From NCBI GenBank assembly GCA_025050535.1, contig JALBVF010000003.1, positions 124,001 through 188,000 on the forward strand: a stretch of DNA of 64,000 nt, in the 5' to 3' direction. The stretch comes from Candidatus Protistibacter heckmannii. GTDB taxonomy: Bacteria; Pseudomonadota; Gammaproteobacteria; Burkholderiales; Burkholderiaceae. This document shows, in pieces, positions 28,952 to 39,741 of the stretch (positions are counted from its first letter, which is position 1; each line of letters begins with the position of its first letter). The position numbers and the translations under genes are program-made. The notes under the pieces were generated by a model that was not told the origin of the DNA, ran no database searches, and saw nothing but the letters and a program-made list of their open reading frames with translations.

Positions 28952-30195
28952 TTAAAGAGGCGTTTGCGCCGCCGCCATTCCGCATCGCAGCACCAGGGCG
29001 GAATAGGTCCCGCCGAATCCGAATGTGGTGGACAAGGCCGCGCGCATGGCCATCGGCATGCTCCGCCGCAGCAAGGCCTCCTCGCCCATAAGCGGGTCGG
29101 CGTTGGCCAGATTGGCGCAGCCGGCCGCGAAACCCTCCTGCATCATCAGCAGACAATACACAGCTTCCTGCGCGGCGCTCGCGCCCAGGGCATGTCCGGT
29201 CAATCCTTTTACCGAGGAGCACGCCGGCAGGTTTGCGCCAAACACTTCGCGCAACGATGCCCATTCCTCCAGATCCCCTTCCACGCTGCCAGGCGCATGG
29301 GTATTGATGTAATCCACGTCCGTGTCCGCTTCTTCCAGGCCATGTGGATCGCACGCGCGGCGCCACGCGCCGACAGCACGACCATATCCGCACCGTCCGA
29401 TGCGAATCCGTAGCCGGCCAGATCGCCATAGATCTTCGCGCCGCGGGCATACGCCGATTCCATGGACTCGAGCGCCTGCATCGCTGCGCCGCCTGCGAGT
29501 ACGAAGCCATCCAGGTCGACGTCATAAGGGCGGCATGCCTCCTAGACACTGGCCCAATCCCGTCTGGCGAGCGCCCCCATCGCGTCGAACATCAGCGCGG
29601 CACCCAAATAGAGCTCCTCAGCGCCGCCGGCGAAAACGAGATCTTGCTTGCCTTCCCGGATCAGCGCCATCGCCCGCCCAAGCGCATGCGCCGAACTCGT
29701 GCAGGCAGAAGACACCGAATGGCTCACCCCCTGCGTGCCGAACGCCGCGCTCAGGCAAGTCGCCGCCGTACTTCCCATGGTGCGTGGCACGATATAGGCG
29801 GAAGCGCGTGACGCCCCGTGCAGCCGGACATATTCCAGCGCGCGGTGGAATTCACTGAGCGAACCCACGCCCAAACCGACAATGACGCCGGTGCGCGGCG
29901 TCCGCAGTCTCGCCTCGCCGATCCCCGAATCCTCCACTGCCTGGCGCATGGCGTGATACGCATACAGCGCGGTATCCCCCATGAAGCGGCGCAGCTTGCG
30001 TTCGACCGGCGGCGCGGCGCTCAGATCCGGCAGCCCGCCGACCCGGCTCTGCATGCCGTTCTTGGCGAACTCGCCGATCGCGCGCAGGCCGCTGCGGCCC
30101 TCGTGCAGCGCGCCGATCACCGTGCTCGCATCGCAGCCGATGCTCGATACGATGCCGACGCCCGTCACGGCAACCCGGCGCACCATATCGCTCAC
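28952..30195 (-). pseudogene. FabB-like beta-ketoacyl synthase of the aryl-polyene locus, broken
   Basis: Third ketosynthase of the cluster and the last gene of the minus-strand operon. It is closer to FabB than the other two: VSSACTSSAHALGRAMALIREGKQDLVFAGGAEEL holds the nucleophile Cys, YINTHAPGSVEGD and TGHALGASAAQEA hold the two catalytic His, and FGFGGTYSALVL closes the fold. A TAG at the complement of 29542-29544 (WASV-stop-EACRPYDVD) and a one-base deletion near 29330 (IHMAW against EEADTDVDYI) interrupt it. The GTG start at 30195 overlaps the stop of the upstream ketosynthase (GTGA); an ATG at 30186 is the alternative. Two unrelated lesions make it a probable pseudogene. Confidence 0.85.
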
Positions 30196-31421
30196 GACAG
30201 CCTGCGGAAAATCAGCGAGGTGTTGATGCCGCCGAACGCGAAGTTATTGCTCATCACGAATTCGGTGTCGATTTCCCTGGCCGAGCCGGCGATATGGTCC
30301 AGCATGGCGCAATCCGGATCCACCTCCTCCAGATTCAAGGTCGGCGCAAACCACTTGCGACGCATCATCTCGACGGCCCAGCATGCTTCGATGGCGCCGC
30401 AGGCGCCCAGCGTATGGCCGAGATAGCTCTTCATCGAGCTGATGGGGACACGGTCTCCCAATGCCTGGAAGGTAGCCTCGCATTCAGCCACATCGCCGCG
30501 GTCGGTCGCCGTTCCATGCGCGCTGACGTAGCCGATCGCATGCGGAGGCAAACCCGCCGCGTCGAGTGCCTGACGCAGCGCCACCGCCATCGTCTCCGCC
30601 GTGGGCTGGGTGATGTGATTGCCGTCGGAATTGCAGCCGAATCCAACGACCTCGGCCAGTATGTTCGCCCCCCGCGCCTTGGCATGCTCATATTCCTCGA
30701 GCACGAGGGCGGCGGCGCCCTCCCCGACCACCAGGCCGTCACGCTGCAAGTCAAAGGGGCGGGGCGTCAGCGTCGGCTGATCATTGCGGGTGCTGGTTGC
30801 ATACAGGGTGTCGAACACCGCCGTGCCGGGCACGGAGAGCTCCTCCGCGCCGCCGGCGAGCATCAGGAGCTGCCGGCCCTGGGCGATGGCTTCATAGGTG
30901 AAGCCCACCGCCTGACTGCCCGACGTGCAGGCGCTGGACGCCGGGATGATCCGGCCTTTCAGGTCCAAGAACAGGCCAATGTTCAGCGCCGTCGTGTGCG
31001 GCATCATCTGAATATAGCTAGTTGAACTGACGCCGAGCATGGAGCCGGCCTCCATCATCCGGCCGAAGACGCGGATGGGCTCCACGGCGCCGTCGGACGA
31101 CCCATAGGCCACGCCCATGAGCCCATCGGCAATCGACGGATCGTCATGCAGGCCGGCGCTGCGCAGCGCCAGTTCGCAGGCTCGCACGGCCAACAGGCCG
31201 ACACGCCAAATCGAACGCAGCATCTTCCGAGGATAATGCGCGGGGACCGTGAAATTCTCCAGCGGACAGGCGAGCCGCGTATGCAGATCGGGGTACATTT
31301 CCCATTCGAATATCGTCCGCACCGCGTTGCATCCCATGCGCAACGCCGCCTCCACGGTTTCCCAGTCTTCGCCCAGGCCCGTCACGCCGGCCATGCCGGT
31401 GATCACGACGCGCTTCATCAT
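30192..31421 (-). CDS. Aryl-polyene ketosynthase (ApeR-like), intact
   Basis: FabF-like beta-ketoacyl-ACP synthase of 409 residues. All catalytic residues are present: Cys in IPASSACTSGSQAVGFT, His in GYVSAHGTATDRGD and His in SYLGHTLGACGAIEA. The C-terminal MSNNFAFGGINTSLIF is normal. Its ATG at 31421 overlaps the TGA of the ketoreductase gene and its stop overlaps the next ketosynthase start, as expected for a coupled operon. The position after KS-DH-KR matches ApeR of the Xenorhabdus nomenclature, which is the basis for the label. It is one of only two undamaged genes in the cluster. Confidence 0.88.
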   Translation of the reverse strand: MMKRVVITGMAGVTGLGEDWETVEAALRMGCNAVRTIFEWEMYPDLHTRLACPLENFTVPAHYPRKMLRSIWRVGLLAVRACELALRSAGLHDDPSIADGLMGVAYGSSDGAVEPIRVFGRMMEAGSMLGVSSTSYIQMMPHTTALNIGLFLDLKGRIIPASSACTSGSQAVGFTYEAIAQGRQLLMLAGGAEELSVPGTAVFDTLYATSTRNDQPTLTPRPFDLQRDGLVVGEGAAALVLEEYEHAKARGANILAEVVGFGCNSDGNHITQPTAETMAVALRQALDAAGLPPHAIGYVSAHGTATDRGDVAECEATFQALGDRVPISSMKSYLGHTLGACGAIEACWAVEMMRRKWFAPTLNLEEVDPDCAMLDHIAGSAREIDTEFVMSNNFAFGGINTSLIFRRLS

Positions 31422-32116
31422 GCCATCCAGCCATTCACGCCGATGACCTGCCTGGTCACATAGCCGGCGGCATCGGACATCAGAAAACTCACCACGGCAG
31501 CCACCTCCTCGGGTTTGCCCACCCTGTTCATCGGCACCATCGGCAAAGCGCGCTCCACCATCACCTGGTCCAGCATCTCCGTGTCGATCAATCCCGGCGC
31601 AACACTGTTGACGGTGATGGAACGGCTCGCCAGCTCCAGGGTCAGTGCCTTGCACGCGCCGATAAGACCGGCCTTGGCGGCGCTATAGTTGACCTGCCCC
31701 CTGGTTGCCCGTCACGCCAGACACCGAAGCAACCCCGACGACCCGCCCACAAGAACGAGTCCGGACCATAGGCATGACCAAGGGCTGCACCACGTTGTAG
31801 AAGTCATCTAGACTGGTGTCGATCACGGCATCCCAGTCTTCGTCACACAGCGCCGGGAAAGCGCCATCGCGGGTTATCCCCGCGTTGTAGACCACGCCGT
31901 AATACGGGCCGTGCGCCTCCATGTCCTCGGACAGCGCCTGACGCGACGCGGCGCGTTCCCGCACGTCGAATTGCAGCACGCTCGCCCCGCCAGCGAGCCA
32001 GAAAGGCCGCGCATGCAGTGCAGGCCCAGGTCGAACCCGTCGGCCGCCAAACGCAGGGCAATGGCTTTGCCGATGCCCCGGCTGGCGCCAGTGACGAGTA
32101 TGCGACGTCTTGTCAT
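31418..32116 (-). pseudogene. Aryl-polyene ketoreductase (ApeQ/FabG-like SDR), frameshifted
   Basis: NADPH-dependent 3-ketoacyl-ACP reductase. The cofactor motif TGASRGIGKAIALRL is at the N-terminus and the active-site pair is Ser in GVASVSGVTGN and YSAAK. Near 31985 the frame breaks and roughly 15 residues after FDLGLHCMRG are missing before VLQFDVRERAASR. At 31690-31700 a run of five C (four expected) adds one base and shifts N-Q-G-Q-V-N-Y-S-A-A-K out of frame just before the catalytic Tyr. The 3' part (LTLELASRSITVNSVAPGLIDTEM...VIGVNGWMA) is open. The start overlaps the dehydratase stop (ATGA). Confidence 0.87.
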
Positions 32117-32607
32117 GTCTGCTCTCCCTTGCCGGCGTCCGCCTGCATCAATGCCAGGATGTCTTCCAGCTGAAATACTTTCACCATGGTGTGTGCGCTC
32201 TCCACACCACCGTATTCGATCACGCAGTCGTAGGTGCCATAGCCTTCCTCGCTGCGCAAATTTTCCCGCGCACGCACGCGCAGCAGACTGCCCGCCGCAA
32301 AACCGGCCACCTCGCAGAGGTAGCGGTTCGTCCTGAGCAGAACGCCTGGCCTGACGGGGGCGCCCTTGCTCAAGGACAGCAGGCAGACATACGTGGCGAT
32401 GGCCTGCGCCATCAGTTCGACGCCGATCCAGACGGGCATCATCGCGCCCTCGTCCATTTTACGGCCGTACCAGGCCTCGCCTCTCACCGCATATTCAGCG
32501 GTGACGGACACGTCGTCGAATGCCGTCACCCGGTCCAGAAGCAGCATGACGCCGCGATGCGGCAGCAGTTGTTCGATGAGTGGAATCACGCCGGAAGTCC
32601 CGTTCAC
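32113..32607 (-). CDS. Aryl-polyene dehydratase (ApeP-like hotdog protein), intact
   Basis: Predicted 3-hydroxyacyl-ACP dehydratase of 164 residues, hotdog fold. The N-terminal LLPHRGVMLLLDRVTAFDD carries the family His motif, and PVWIGVELMAQAIATYVCLL is the central helix. It begins at a GTG (32607) overlapping the stop of the upstream ketosynthase and ends overlapping the ketoreductase start, so it is translationally coupled on both sides. The order KS-DH-KR-KS is diagnostic of aryl-polyene loci. Intact, but its partners are not. Confidence 0.85.
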   Translation of the reverse strand: MNGTSGVIPLIEQLLPHRGVMLLLDRVTAFDDVSVTAEYAVRGEAWYGRKMDEGAMMPVWIGVELMAQAIATYVCLLSLSKGAPVRPGVLLRTNRYLCEVAGFAAGSLLRVRARENLRSEEGYGTYDCVIEYGGVESAHTMVKVFQLEDILALMQADAGKGEQT

Positions 32608-33799
32608 GACGCCGCCTCCCGATCGCCGATGATCAGGCGGGCTTTGCTTACGCGGAATGCGAAGGAGTTGCTCATGCAATATCTGCGTCCGTCATCCGCC
32701 CGGCTCAAAACACGGCCTCGCCCGACGAGATCCATCCACGGCAACATCGGGTCCGCCTGCCCGTCCCAGACATGCGGAGACAAGTTCCGGATCAGGCCGG
32801 ACAGCGCCATCCAGCAGAACCCCAGTTTGGTGGCCCCGGCGGCACCCAGCGTGTGTCCGGTCATCGGCTTGGTGCCGCTGGCCGGAACGCCCTCGGGAAA
32901 AAAACGCGCCAGCACCAGGCTCTCCATTTCGTCGTTCTTCGCGGTGCCGGTGGCGTGCAGGTTGACGTACCCGATATCGCGAGGCGACAGGCCGGCATCC
33001 GACAACGCAGCACGCAGGGCGATTTCCGCGCCCAGGCCTTTCGGATCAGGGGTGGAAATATGATGCGCGTCGCTGGATTCGCCCACGCCAAGGAGCGTCA
33101 CCGGGCCGGCTCGCGGGTCATCAGGAAAAATGCGGCGCCTTCTCCGATATTGATGCCGTTCCGATTTCGGCTCATTGGATTGGTCAATGTGGCGCGGGTC
33201 AATTCCAGCACGCCGAAGCCGCCCAGGGTCATGTCGCACAAGGAGTCGGCGCCGCCGACCACCACCGCGTCGCAGACGCCCAGACGCAGCAGACGCCGCG
33301 CTGCTGCGAACACCTTGGCGCTGGAAGTGCAAGCAGTGGAGATGGTGTAGGCTGGCCCCGCCAGGCCAAGGCAGTCCGCCAGAAAGCCCGCCCCGGAACC
33401 GATTTCCTGCGGGCGATAGTCATACCCGGCGGGCAAGGCGCCGTGCTTGCCGAAATGGTTCACCGCCTTTTCTCCGGCGGCGATCCCCGAGGTGCTGGTG
33501 CCGAAGACCAGCCCGACGCGTTGTTTTCCGTGGCGTTCAAGCGCGACGTGGATCTGCGGCAGAATCGGGGCAAGCGCGGCCAGCGCAAGACGGTTGTTGC
33601 GGCAGTCCCATGCCGCCAAGCGGGCGGGTGGCGCGGCGAGCGCGCCATCCGCGATGGCGACTCTTCCGAACATGCGCCCCTGGTCAGGCGTCATGCCCGA
33701 CACATCGCCCGCCTCCTGGCGGGAGGCGATCGCCGCCGTATCCGGGCCTAGCGCATTCACCATGCCCAGGAAGTTCAGGAAGACCGGCGCGTTGTTCAT
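32604..33799 (-). pseudogene. Aryl-polyene ketosynthase/chain-length factor (ApeO-like), broken
   Basis: Ketosynthase-family protein of about 398 codons. Cys lies in ISTACTSSAKVFAAARRLL and His in VNLHATGTAKNDEMES (usually LHGTGTPxND) and MTGHTLGAAGATKLG (usually ...GATE). A frameshift near 33105 separates FFLMTREPAR from PVTLLGVGESSDAHHIS. The C-terminal FAFGGSN motif reads FAFRVSKARLIIGD, replacing two conserved residues, so the protein was diverging as well as frameshifted. The ATG at 33799 overlaps the end of the MMPL gene. Confidence 0.84.
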
Positions 33800-36210
33800 G
33801 CCCGCGCCTCCCCGACGGCATCAGGCTCCAGGGAGAACAGCGTAAACAGCAGCGCGAGATTGATGCCGATCAGCAGCGCAAGACCAAAGCTGCTCAAGGC
33901 GGGCATGGCGCTCAGCGCAAGCAGCCCGAAGGAAAGCTGCGTGGTGGCCGCCGAGAGAACCACGCCGACGGCCACGGCGCCGAGATCGACGTCTTCGCAT
34001 CTCATGCCCTCGCGCAGAAACATGCTGTAGTTGACGCCGACGCCCAGCACCAGCTTCAGCGCCATCCAATGGAAAAGCGTGAGCGGCCGACCCGCATAAC
34101 CCAGGCACGCCAAGGTCAGCCCCAGCACCAGCGCAACCGGAAACTGCGCCCGCAGACCGTCCTTGCGCCCGTAACGCCAGAACAGCAGCGCAAGCACCGC
34201 CGCCAGCGCCAGAAGCAGCCATATGCTGCTCAACTCCCGGTACTTGCCGAACAGACGGGCAATGCCAGCCGGCTTGTCGACAACGGTGACGCCCTCGAGC
34301 CCTTCCGCCGCCCGCGCAATCACTGCTGCATTCCGGGGTCCTTCAGGCAGGCTCACGGCGGCAAAGCGTGCATCCACCGCGCCGCGGACAGCGCCCATCC
34401 AAAGATTGGCATAAGGACGGGAGAACAGCGTGGCCAACCAAGCCTCGATACTCAAGGGCTCGTCCCGCACGGCGCGCGCTCCAGAGAAGCGCGCGCCACT
34501 TCATCACGCAGACCCGCGCGGCGCATGACCGCCAATTCATCGCCGTCTTTTCTCAACACGCGCTCAAGCAGCGCATGGTCCGCCTACTGCAGGCGCTGTG
34601 AAGGCACGAACTGGTCGACCGACTGCCAGCCCGACAGCTCCCCCTGCACGCGCAGCGGCTCCAGTCTCGCGCTCAACGCTTCCAGACGCTGCAGCACGCG
34701 TTCGGCCGACTCGCCTTCGACCAGGAAAAACTGCGTCCCGCCCCCAAGCCCGATACGTTCGCGCAGATGCCGCTCCTGGGTGAGCAGCGACGGGTCGCGC
34801 TGCGCCAGAAGATACATGCTGTCGTCAGCGCGCAGCGCAAGCCAGCCCGGTGCCGCCGCGATAAGCAAAACCACGACCACGATCCGGAACAAGCGGCACG
34901 CCTTCAAGGACGCGCAGGCGCGCAGCCAACGCCCAGCGGCGGCGAACATGGCGGCCTGCCCTGCCGATTGGGGCGCGGGCGGCGTTTTCAGGAAGACGGG
35001 AAGCAGCCAGAGAACCGAGACATAGGCGACCAGGATTCCGGCGACTGCGAAGCAGGCGATCTGTCGAAGCGAGGGGAAAGGCATGAGCCAAAAAATGGCG
35101 TAGCCCAACAGGCTGGTGACCAACGCCACCGTCAGCGCAGGCCTGACCAGACGCGCACAGCGCCGCGGCTCCCACGCCTGGCCCGCGCCTGTATAGACGA
35201 TGAAGTACTGAATGGAATAGTCGACCGCCTCGCCGACCAGGCTTACGCCGAACACCGCCGTCAGCAAGTGCATCTTGCCGAACAGCAGCATGGTCGCGGC
35301 CAGCCCCGTCACCACGCCGATCCCCGTCGACAGGAAACCCAGCGCCAGCAGCCTGGGGGAACGGAACACCCAAAGCATCATCAACGGCGATGCCGAGCGT
35401 GGCTGCGATCGTGACGGTGTCGATCTCCGATTCGGCCATCCTGTGGGCGCGCTCAGCATAGAAAACGGCGCCGGTGCGTACCAGCACGGCGCCAGGAAGC
35501 GCCTCAAGAAGATGACGCTGCGCCTTGTCCGCGGCGGCGGCCGCCGCCGTCTGCACCGCGGCGTCATAGGCCGAGCCCGGCAGGCCGGCCACGACCAGCG
35601 GGGAGGCGCCCAGCGCATCGCGCAGAACCGGCGGGCCATTCTCCAGCCAGAGCCTGGAGCGGTTCAAAGGCAGATCCACGAGCCTGCGCTCCAGCCAACC
35701 GAACGGATCTTCGCTCAGCGGCACGAGTCCCGCGCCGGGCGGTGCGAATAACCTGCGCGCGAGCAGTCCAGAAAGCAAGCCCGCTCCGTCCGCCAGGCCA
35801 CCCTGCGCCGCCGACAGCGCGGCGCGGTCCCCGCGCGACAACAGCGAGAACCTGTGAGGCAGATAAAAGGCTGGAAGCAAAGCGGGATCCACCGCGATTT
35901 CCTCGACCACGCCGACATATGCGCCACTCACCCGAAGATCTTCGGCGAGCAGCCGCGCGCCTTTCTTGGCGGTTTCGGCATCGGCGTGCTCGACGAGGAA
36001 GACCGCTTTTTCTCCGGTGAATCTTTCCATGCCGGCGACCGCCTGCTCAGCCAGCGGCTTGACCTCCATGACCGGCATCAGTGCCAGAAGATCGGTCTGC
36101 AGCATCGAGCGGCCCGATGCGCGGGCCGCGCTAAATTGGACTGCGCAATACGCCACGGCGGCTGCAAACACCGCCACCACGGCGAGCAGGCCCATGTTGC
36201 GCCGGATCAT
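33796..36210 (-). pseudogene. MMPL/RND-type exporter of the aryl-polyene locus (ApeM-like), broken
   Basis: Large inner-membrane protein of about 800 codons with two sets of TM helices. It begins MIRRNMGLLAVVAVFAAAVAYCAVQ and has periplasmic loops and TM blocks such as LLALGFLSTGIGVVTGLAATMLLFG, VGEAVDYSIQYFIVY (the MMPL TM4 region), and LVLGVGVNYSMFLREGMRCED. Frameshifts lie near 35385 and 34470, and a TAG at the complement of 34584-34586 (SQRLQ-stop-ADHALLER). It presumably moved the polyene lipid across the inner membrane. Start and stop overlap neighbouring genes by four bases each. Confidence 0.86.
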
Positions 36211-36857
36211 TGCGAGCGCGCCTCCGCCAAAGCCATCAGCCTGCGCTCCTCGGCGCTCAGGCTGGAAGCGATCTCGACATGCTGGAAGTCGATGCGCACC
36301 GCCTGCACGAAGCGGCCGCCGTCGATCTGCAGCCCACGGATAAATTGTGCGATCTGCGTCTGGTCCGGCGTCATTTTCAGACACCAGCGGGCCGGCGAGC
36401 CGCTGGCCCGGACACGGAATTTCGAATACAGCGCCGAGAGATCGCCAAGCATCATCGCCTGTATCGTGCGCATCACCTACACGGTGACGACCTGCGACTT
36501 GAGGGACCCGACCGGTTTACCTGTGGCATCGAGCTCCAGCACGCCGGCGCCACCTATCACCCATGCCGCCTGATAAGGCGAATGCACCTGCCAAAGCACG
36601 CTGCCGCGAGTGAGAAGCAGAAACTTGCCGCTCGCGGTCCGCGGCGCCTTAAAGGCGGCCATGTTCTGCGTCTGCGCGAAGTCGGCGCGAATGCCGGGGT
36701 CTTGGCCGAGCTGCGCAGCGATACGGCCAAGAAGTTCGTCGGTTGCGCCTTGCGCGCGGGCCAGCGTCCCGCCGCACGAAAGCCCTGCCGCGATCAGCCA
36801 CAGCAAAGCCCGCCGGCCATGCCGTGTCCGGGCGTCTGCGACGCGCGTGCGAAGCAT
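36207..36857 (-). pseudogene. LolA-like outer-membrane carrier (ApeL-like), interrupted by TAG
   Basis: Periplasmic LolA-fold protein thought to ferry polyene lipid to the outer membrane. It has a signal peptide (RALLWLIAAGLSCGGTLARAQG) and LolA landmarks (DFAQTQNMAAFKAPRTASGKFLLLTRGSVLWQVHSPYQ, ALYSKFRV). A TAG at the complement of 36477-36479 splits it after LKSQVVTV; the frame continues VMRTIQAMMLGDLSALYSKF. The start ATG shares its A with the stop of the thioesterase gene (TGATG). Confidence 0.84.
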
Positions 36858-37277
36858 CAACAAGCGCACGCCCACTCCACCTTTTCCAGCAATACACGCG
36901 GGGACACGAACTGCAGCTCCCGCGTCGTCATCTCCACGGCAACCTGAACGGTATAGCCCTTGGTCAGCCTGAGACCGATGTCGGCATCGGCGACGCGATA
37001 GCCGATCTTGATCCGGGTTCTCATATTCCAATAATTCGGCATGGACCTCGAGGCGTTGCCCATACACCGCCGGGCGCACGTATTTCACGTGACATTCGAT
37101 GGCCGGCCAGGCGTAGCCGGATTCGCGCATGTCCTCATAGTCGTAGCCGATCAGACGCAGCAATGCGCAGCGCGCCAGCTCGAAATATTTCAGGTAGTGT
37201 CCATGCCAGCAGATCTGCAGCATGTCGACGTCATGAAAAGGCACGTCGATGGGGACCATCGCCGAGAGCTTACGCAT
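36857..37277 (-). pseudogene. Acyl thioesterase (4-hydroxybenzoyl-CoA thioesterase fold, ApeK-like), frameshifted
   Basis: Hotdog thioesterase of about 140 codons. The catalytic-Asp segment VPFHDVDMLQICWHGHYLKYFE is conserved. A run of three C instead of two near 37020 shifts the frame between LLEYEN and RIKIGYRVADADIGLRLTKGYTV. Removing one C restores a perfect family match. It overlaps the end of the acyltransferase gene by eight bases. A single homopolymer indel is the only lesion, so this gene may be recently lost or phase-variable, or misread. Confidence 0.82.
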
Positions 37278-39741
37278 GACGGCCTCGCCAAAAATCAAAG
37301 AAGTTGAACCACTGCAGCGGCGCTTGCCGGCAGTAGGCTTCCAGCCGCTGCGCGTAGCGTTGCATATAGACCGCGACGCCGGCTTCGCGGTTCTTGCGAG
37401 GCAGCGTCACTTTGTTGGCGAACGGCTCGAAGTAGGCGCGATAGCGGCCGTTCTTCTTCAAGCAGAAAAATAGATACACCGGACATTCCAGTGCATGCGC
37501 CAGGACGAAATGGCCCTGCGGGAATGGCGCTTCGCTGCCCAGGAACGCGGCACGGCAGACCCGGCCCTGCTCGGCGGCCGGAACGCGGTCGCCGACGATG
37601 ACCGGCATTTCCCCTTGCCGCACCTTGTCGTGCAATTGCATGGCGACGCTGGGGCTCAATTCTCCGACCTCCCTCAAGTTGAGGCCAAAGTCTTCGCTCG
37701 CGCCCGCCATCACCGAGTTGAACCTCCGCACATGCTCGGTGTAGACGATGGCGTTGATCTTGATGCCACGATGCTTGACCGCCAAGGCCCGCATGAATTC
37801 GAGATTACCCAGATGCGAACCGATGATGAGCGCGCCTCGCCCGCTCGCTGCCAGGGCATCGAACGCCGCGCGGTCGGGGAAATCGATGGCGGCTTCATCG
37901 AGTGCGCCCGTCCAGGCCGCCAATTTGTCGAGGCCGGCCCCGGAAAACGTGAGCATATGGCGGTAGACTTTGCGCCGTGTCGGCTCGGGAGCCGCCGCGT
38001 CGATCTGCCGCAGGCGGCGCAGATAGTCCCGGGAGGCGGTTCTAGCCTGCACGCCGGTCAAGAAGAAATACAGAACGATGGGGTGCAGCAGCAGGCGTGC
38101 AAAGCCCGCGCCGATCCGACGATTGCAGGCAGCCAACAAACGCATGCCCAATGCGCTGCCGCATTCCCGGACGCGCCACCAGTTCGGCTCGGCCGTCGGC
38201 TCACCGGCATCTCGCGCGCCCACGGTCCGAGAGATGCCGCGCGCCACGAGCATCGGCAGGCGCAGCAGCATGCCAAAGGCCAAGCGCGTGTGCATCTTGC
38301 TGATCAGCAGGTTGTCGCGCCACATGCGGAAATGAGTCAGGCCGCCCTGCGGATAGGCCACACGCGTGGGCCGCTCGACAAAGCGGCAACCGCGCCAGTG
38401 CAGATGGACGAGAATCGTAATGTCGAAATCCACCCGGTCCGGCAGGAGGCCTGGCGCGAGCAACGGCGCCACCTGATGCAAGGGATAGAGCCGGAATCCG
38501 CACATCGAATCGGTGATATCCAGCGAGAGTGTCTCGATCCAGACCCAGACATGGGTGACCTGCAGCCGTCCGGATTCGCGCAGCGCGGCCTGCACATCGG
38601 TGGACAGCACCACCGCCGCGCCAAGCCTGACGCGCCGGCCTGGCAGCACGGCCACCGCCACCTTCGACACCCAGGCATGCCCGCCAAGCAGTTGTTCGAT
38701 GCCGGGAAGAGAAACGCGTTTTTCCTCGATCTTGACGATGCGGTCCAGCCGGCCCAGCAGTTCGAAGCGGCCTCCGTCTCGCTGGACGACCTGGTCCTCG
38801 ACGCGCTGCTCAGCGGCGTACGGGGAAGACAAGCGCAGAGCGCCGTCCGCGTCGCAGCTGATCCTGTTGTCGGGCAGCGGCTCCCAACACGCATCCGCCA
38901 TCTGGATGCGCCATGCGACGGCGCCCGTCTCCGTGCTGCCGTATATCTCGACAGGCGCCGTCCCGAAGACCGATTCGTATTCGCGGGCAAGCCCCGTGGC
39001 AAGCAACCCGCCTGCGGAAAAAATCCGCGCGGGCGCCCGCACCGTCGAAAGATCTCCAAACCCCGGCCAGCGGCCCAGCATGGCTGGACTGGAAATCACA
39101 ACGCTTCTGTCGAGCGCGTTCAGCACCTTCACCAGGCGGACCGGGTCCATGCAGGCCTGCCTCACGAAAGGAATGCCCAGAGCCAGCGGCAGCAGGAGCC
39201 AAAACGGAAAGCCATAGGCATGGTGGTGGGGCACGGTGGACACCACGGTCGCGCCGGCATACGTGCCGCGCCACTGCTCCGCCAGCGTCGTGACTTCGGC
39301 CGTTAGCTGCGCATATGTCTTGCGCACGGCCTTCGGCATGCCGCTGCTTCCCGAAGTAAAAAACACGATGCTGGCTTCGGGGTCCGGCTCCGGCAGGTCC
39401 GGCATGGAATGCGCTGGCCGGCCGGTTTACAGCACGTCCAAGTCACGCAGCAGCTCGCCTTCGCGCGACAGATCGGCCAGGAGGCCTCCCTGGAAATTCC
39501 CGGGAATCAGGGCTTCCTTGCCGCTCGCCGCAGCGGCGTGCAAGGCGCAGACAAAATCGAATGGATCCTCCAGTGCCAGCATCCGGCGCCGCGCCGGCAG
39601 CGCCGACAGAGCCGCGGCGGCGGCCCGCACGCGGGCAGCCATATCGGCCCGGTTCAAGACGACGCCATCAGCGTCCAGACAAACCGGCGTCCGCGGGTCG
39701 GCGGCGCTGGATCCCAAGCTCCAAGGTTCCTTGAGCATCAT
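37270..39741 (-). pseudogene. Chimera: AMP-ligase (ApeH-like) joined in frame to a glycosyltransferase/acyltransferase remnant (ApeJ-like)
   Basis: The 5' part is an acyl-AMP ligase. MMLKEPWSLGSSAADP opens at 39741, an in-frame TAA lies at the complement of 39427-39429, and the ATP motif VFFTSGSSGMPKAVRK and YGSTETGAVAW follow. At about 38550 the ligase stops in LQVTH and continues without a frame change as VWVWIETLSLDITDSMCGFRLYP. That is the end of the GT2 domain of the two-domain glycosyltransferase-acyltransferase, followed by its LpxL-type acyltransferase (GALIIGSHLGNLEFMRAL, INAIVYTEHVRRFN, VPVIVGDR-type MPVIVGDRVPAAEQG). The ligase C-terminus, the ApeI dehydratase and the GT2 catalytic half are missing. 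From the ATG at 39405 the chimera is open for 711 codons. Confidence 0.86.

Noticed and set aside
37495-39306. 603-codon plus-strand open frame inside the polyene cluster
   Set aside because: No motif and His/Arg/Gln-rich; it mirrors the AMP-ligase/acyltransferase chimera.
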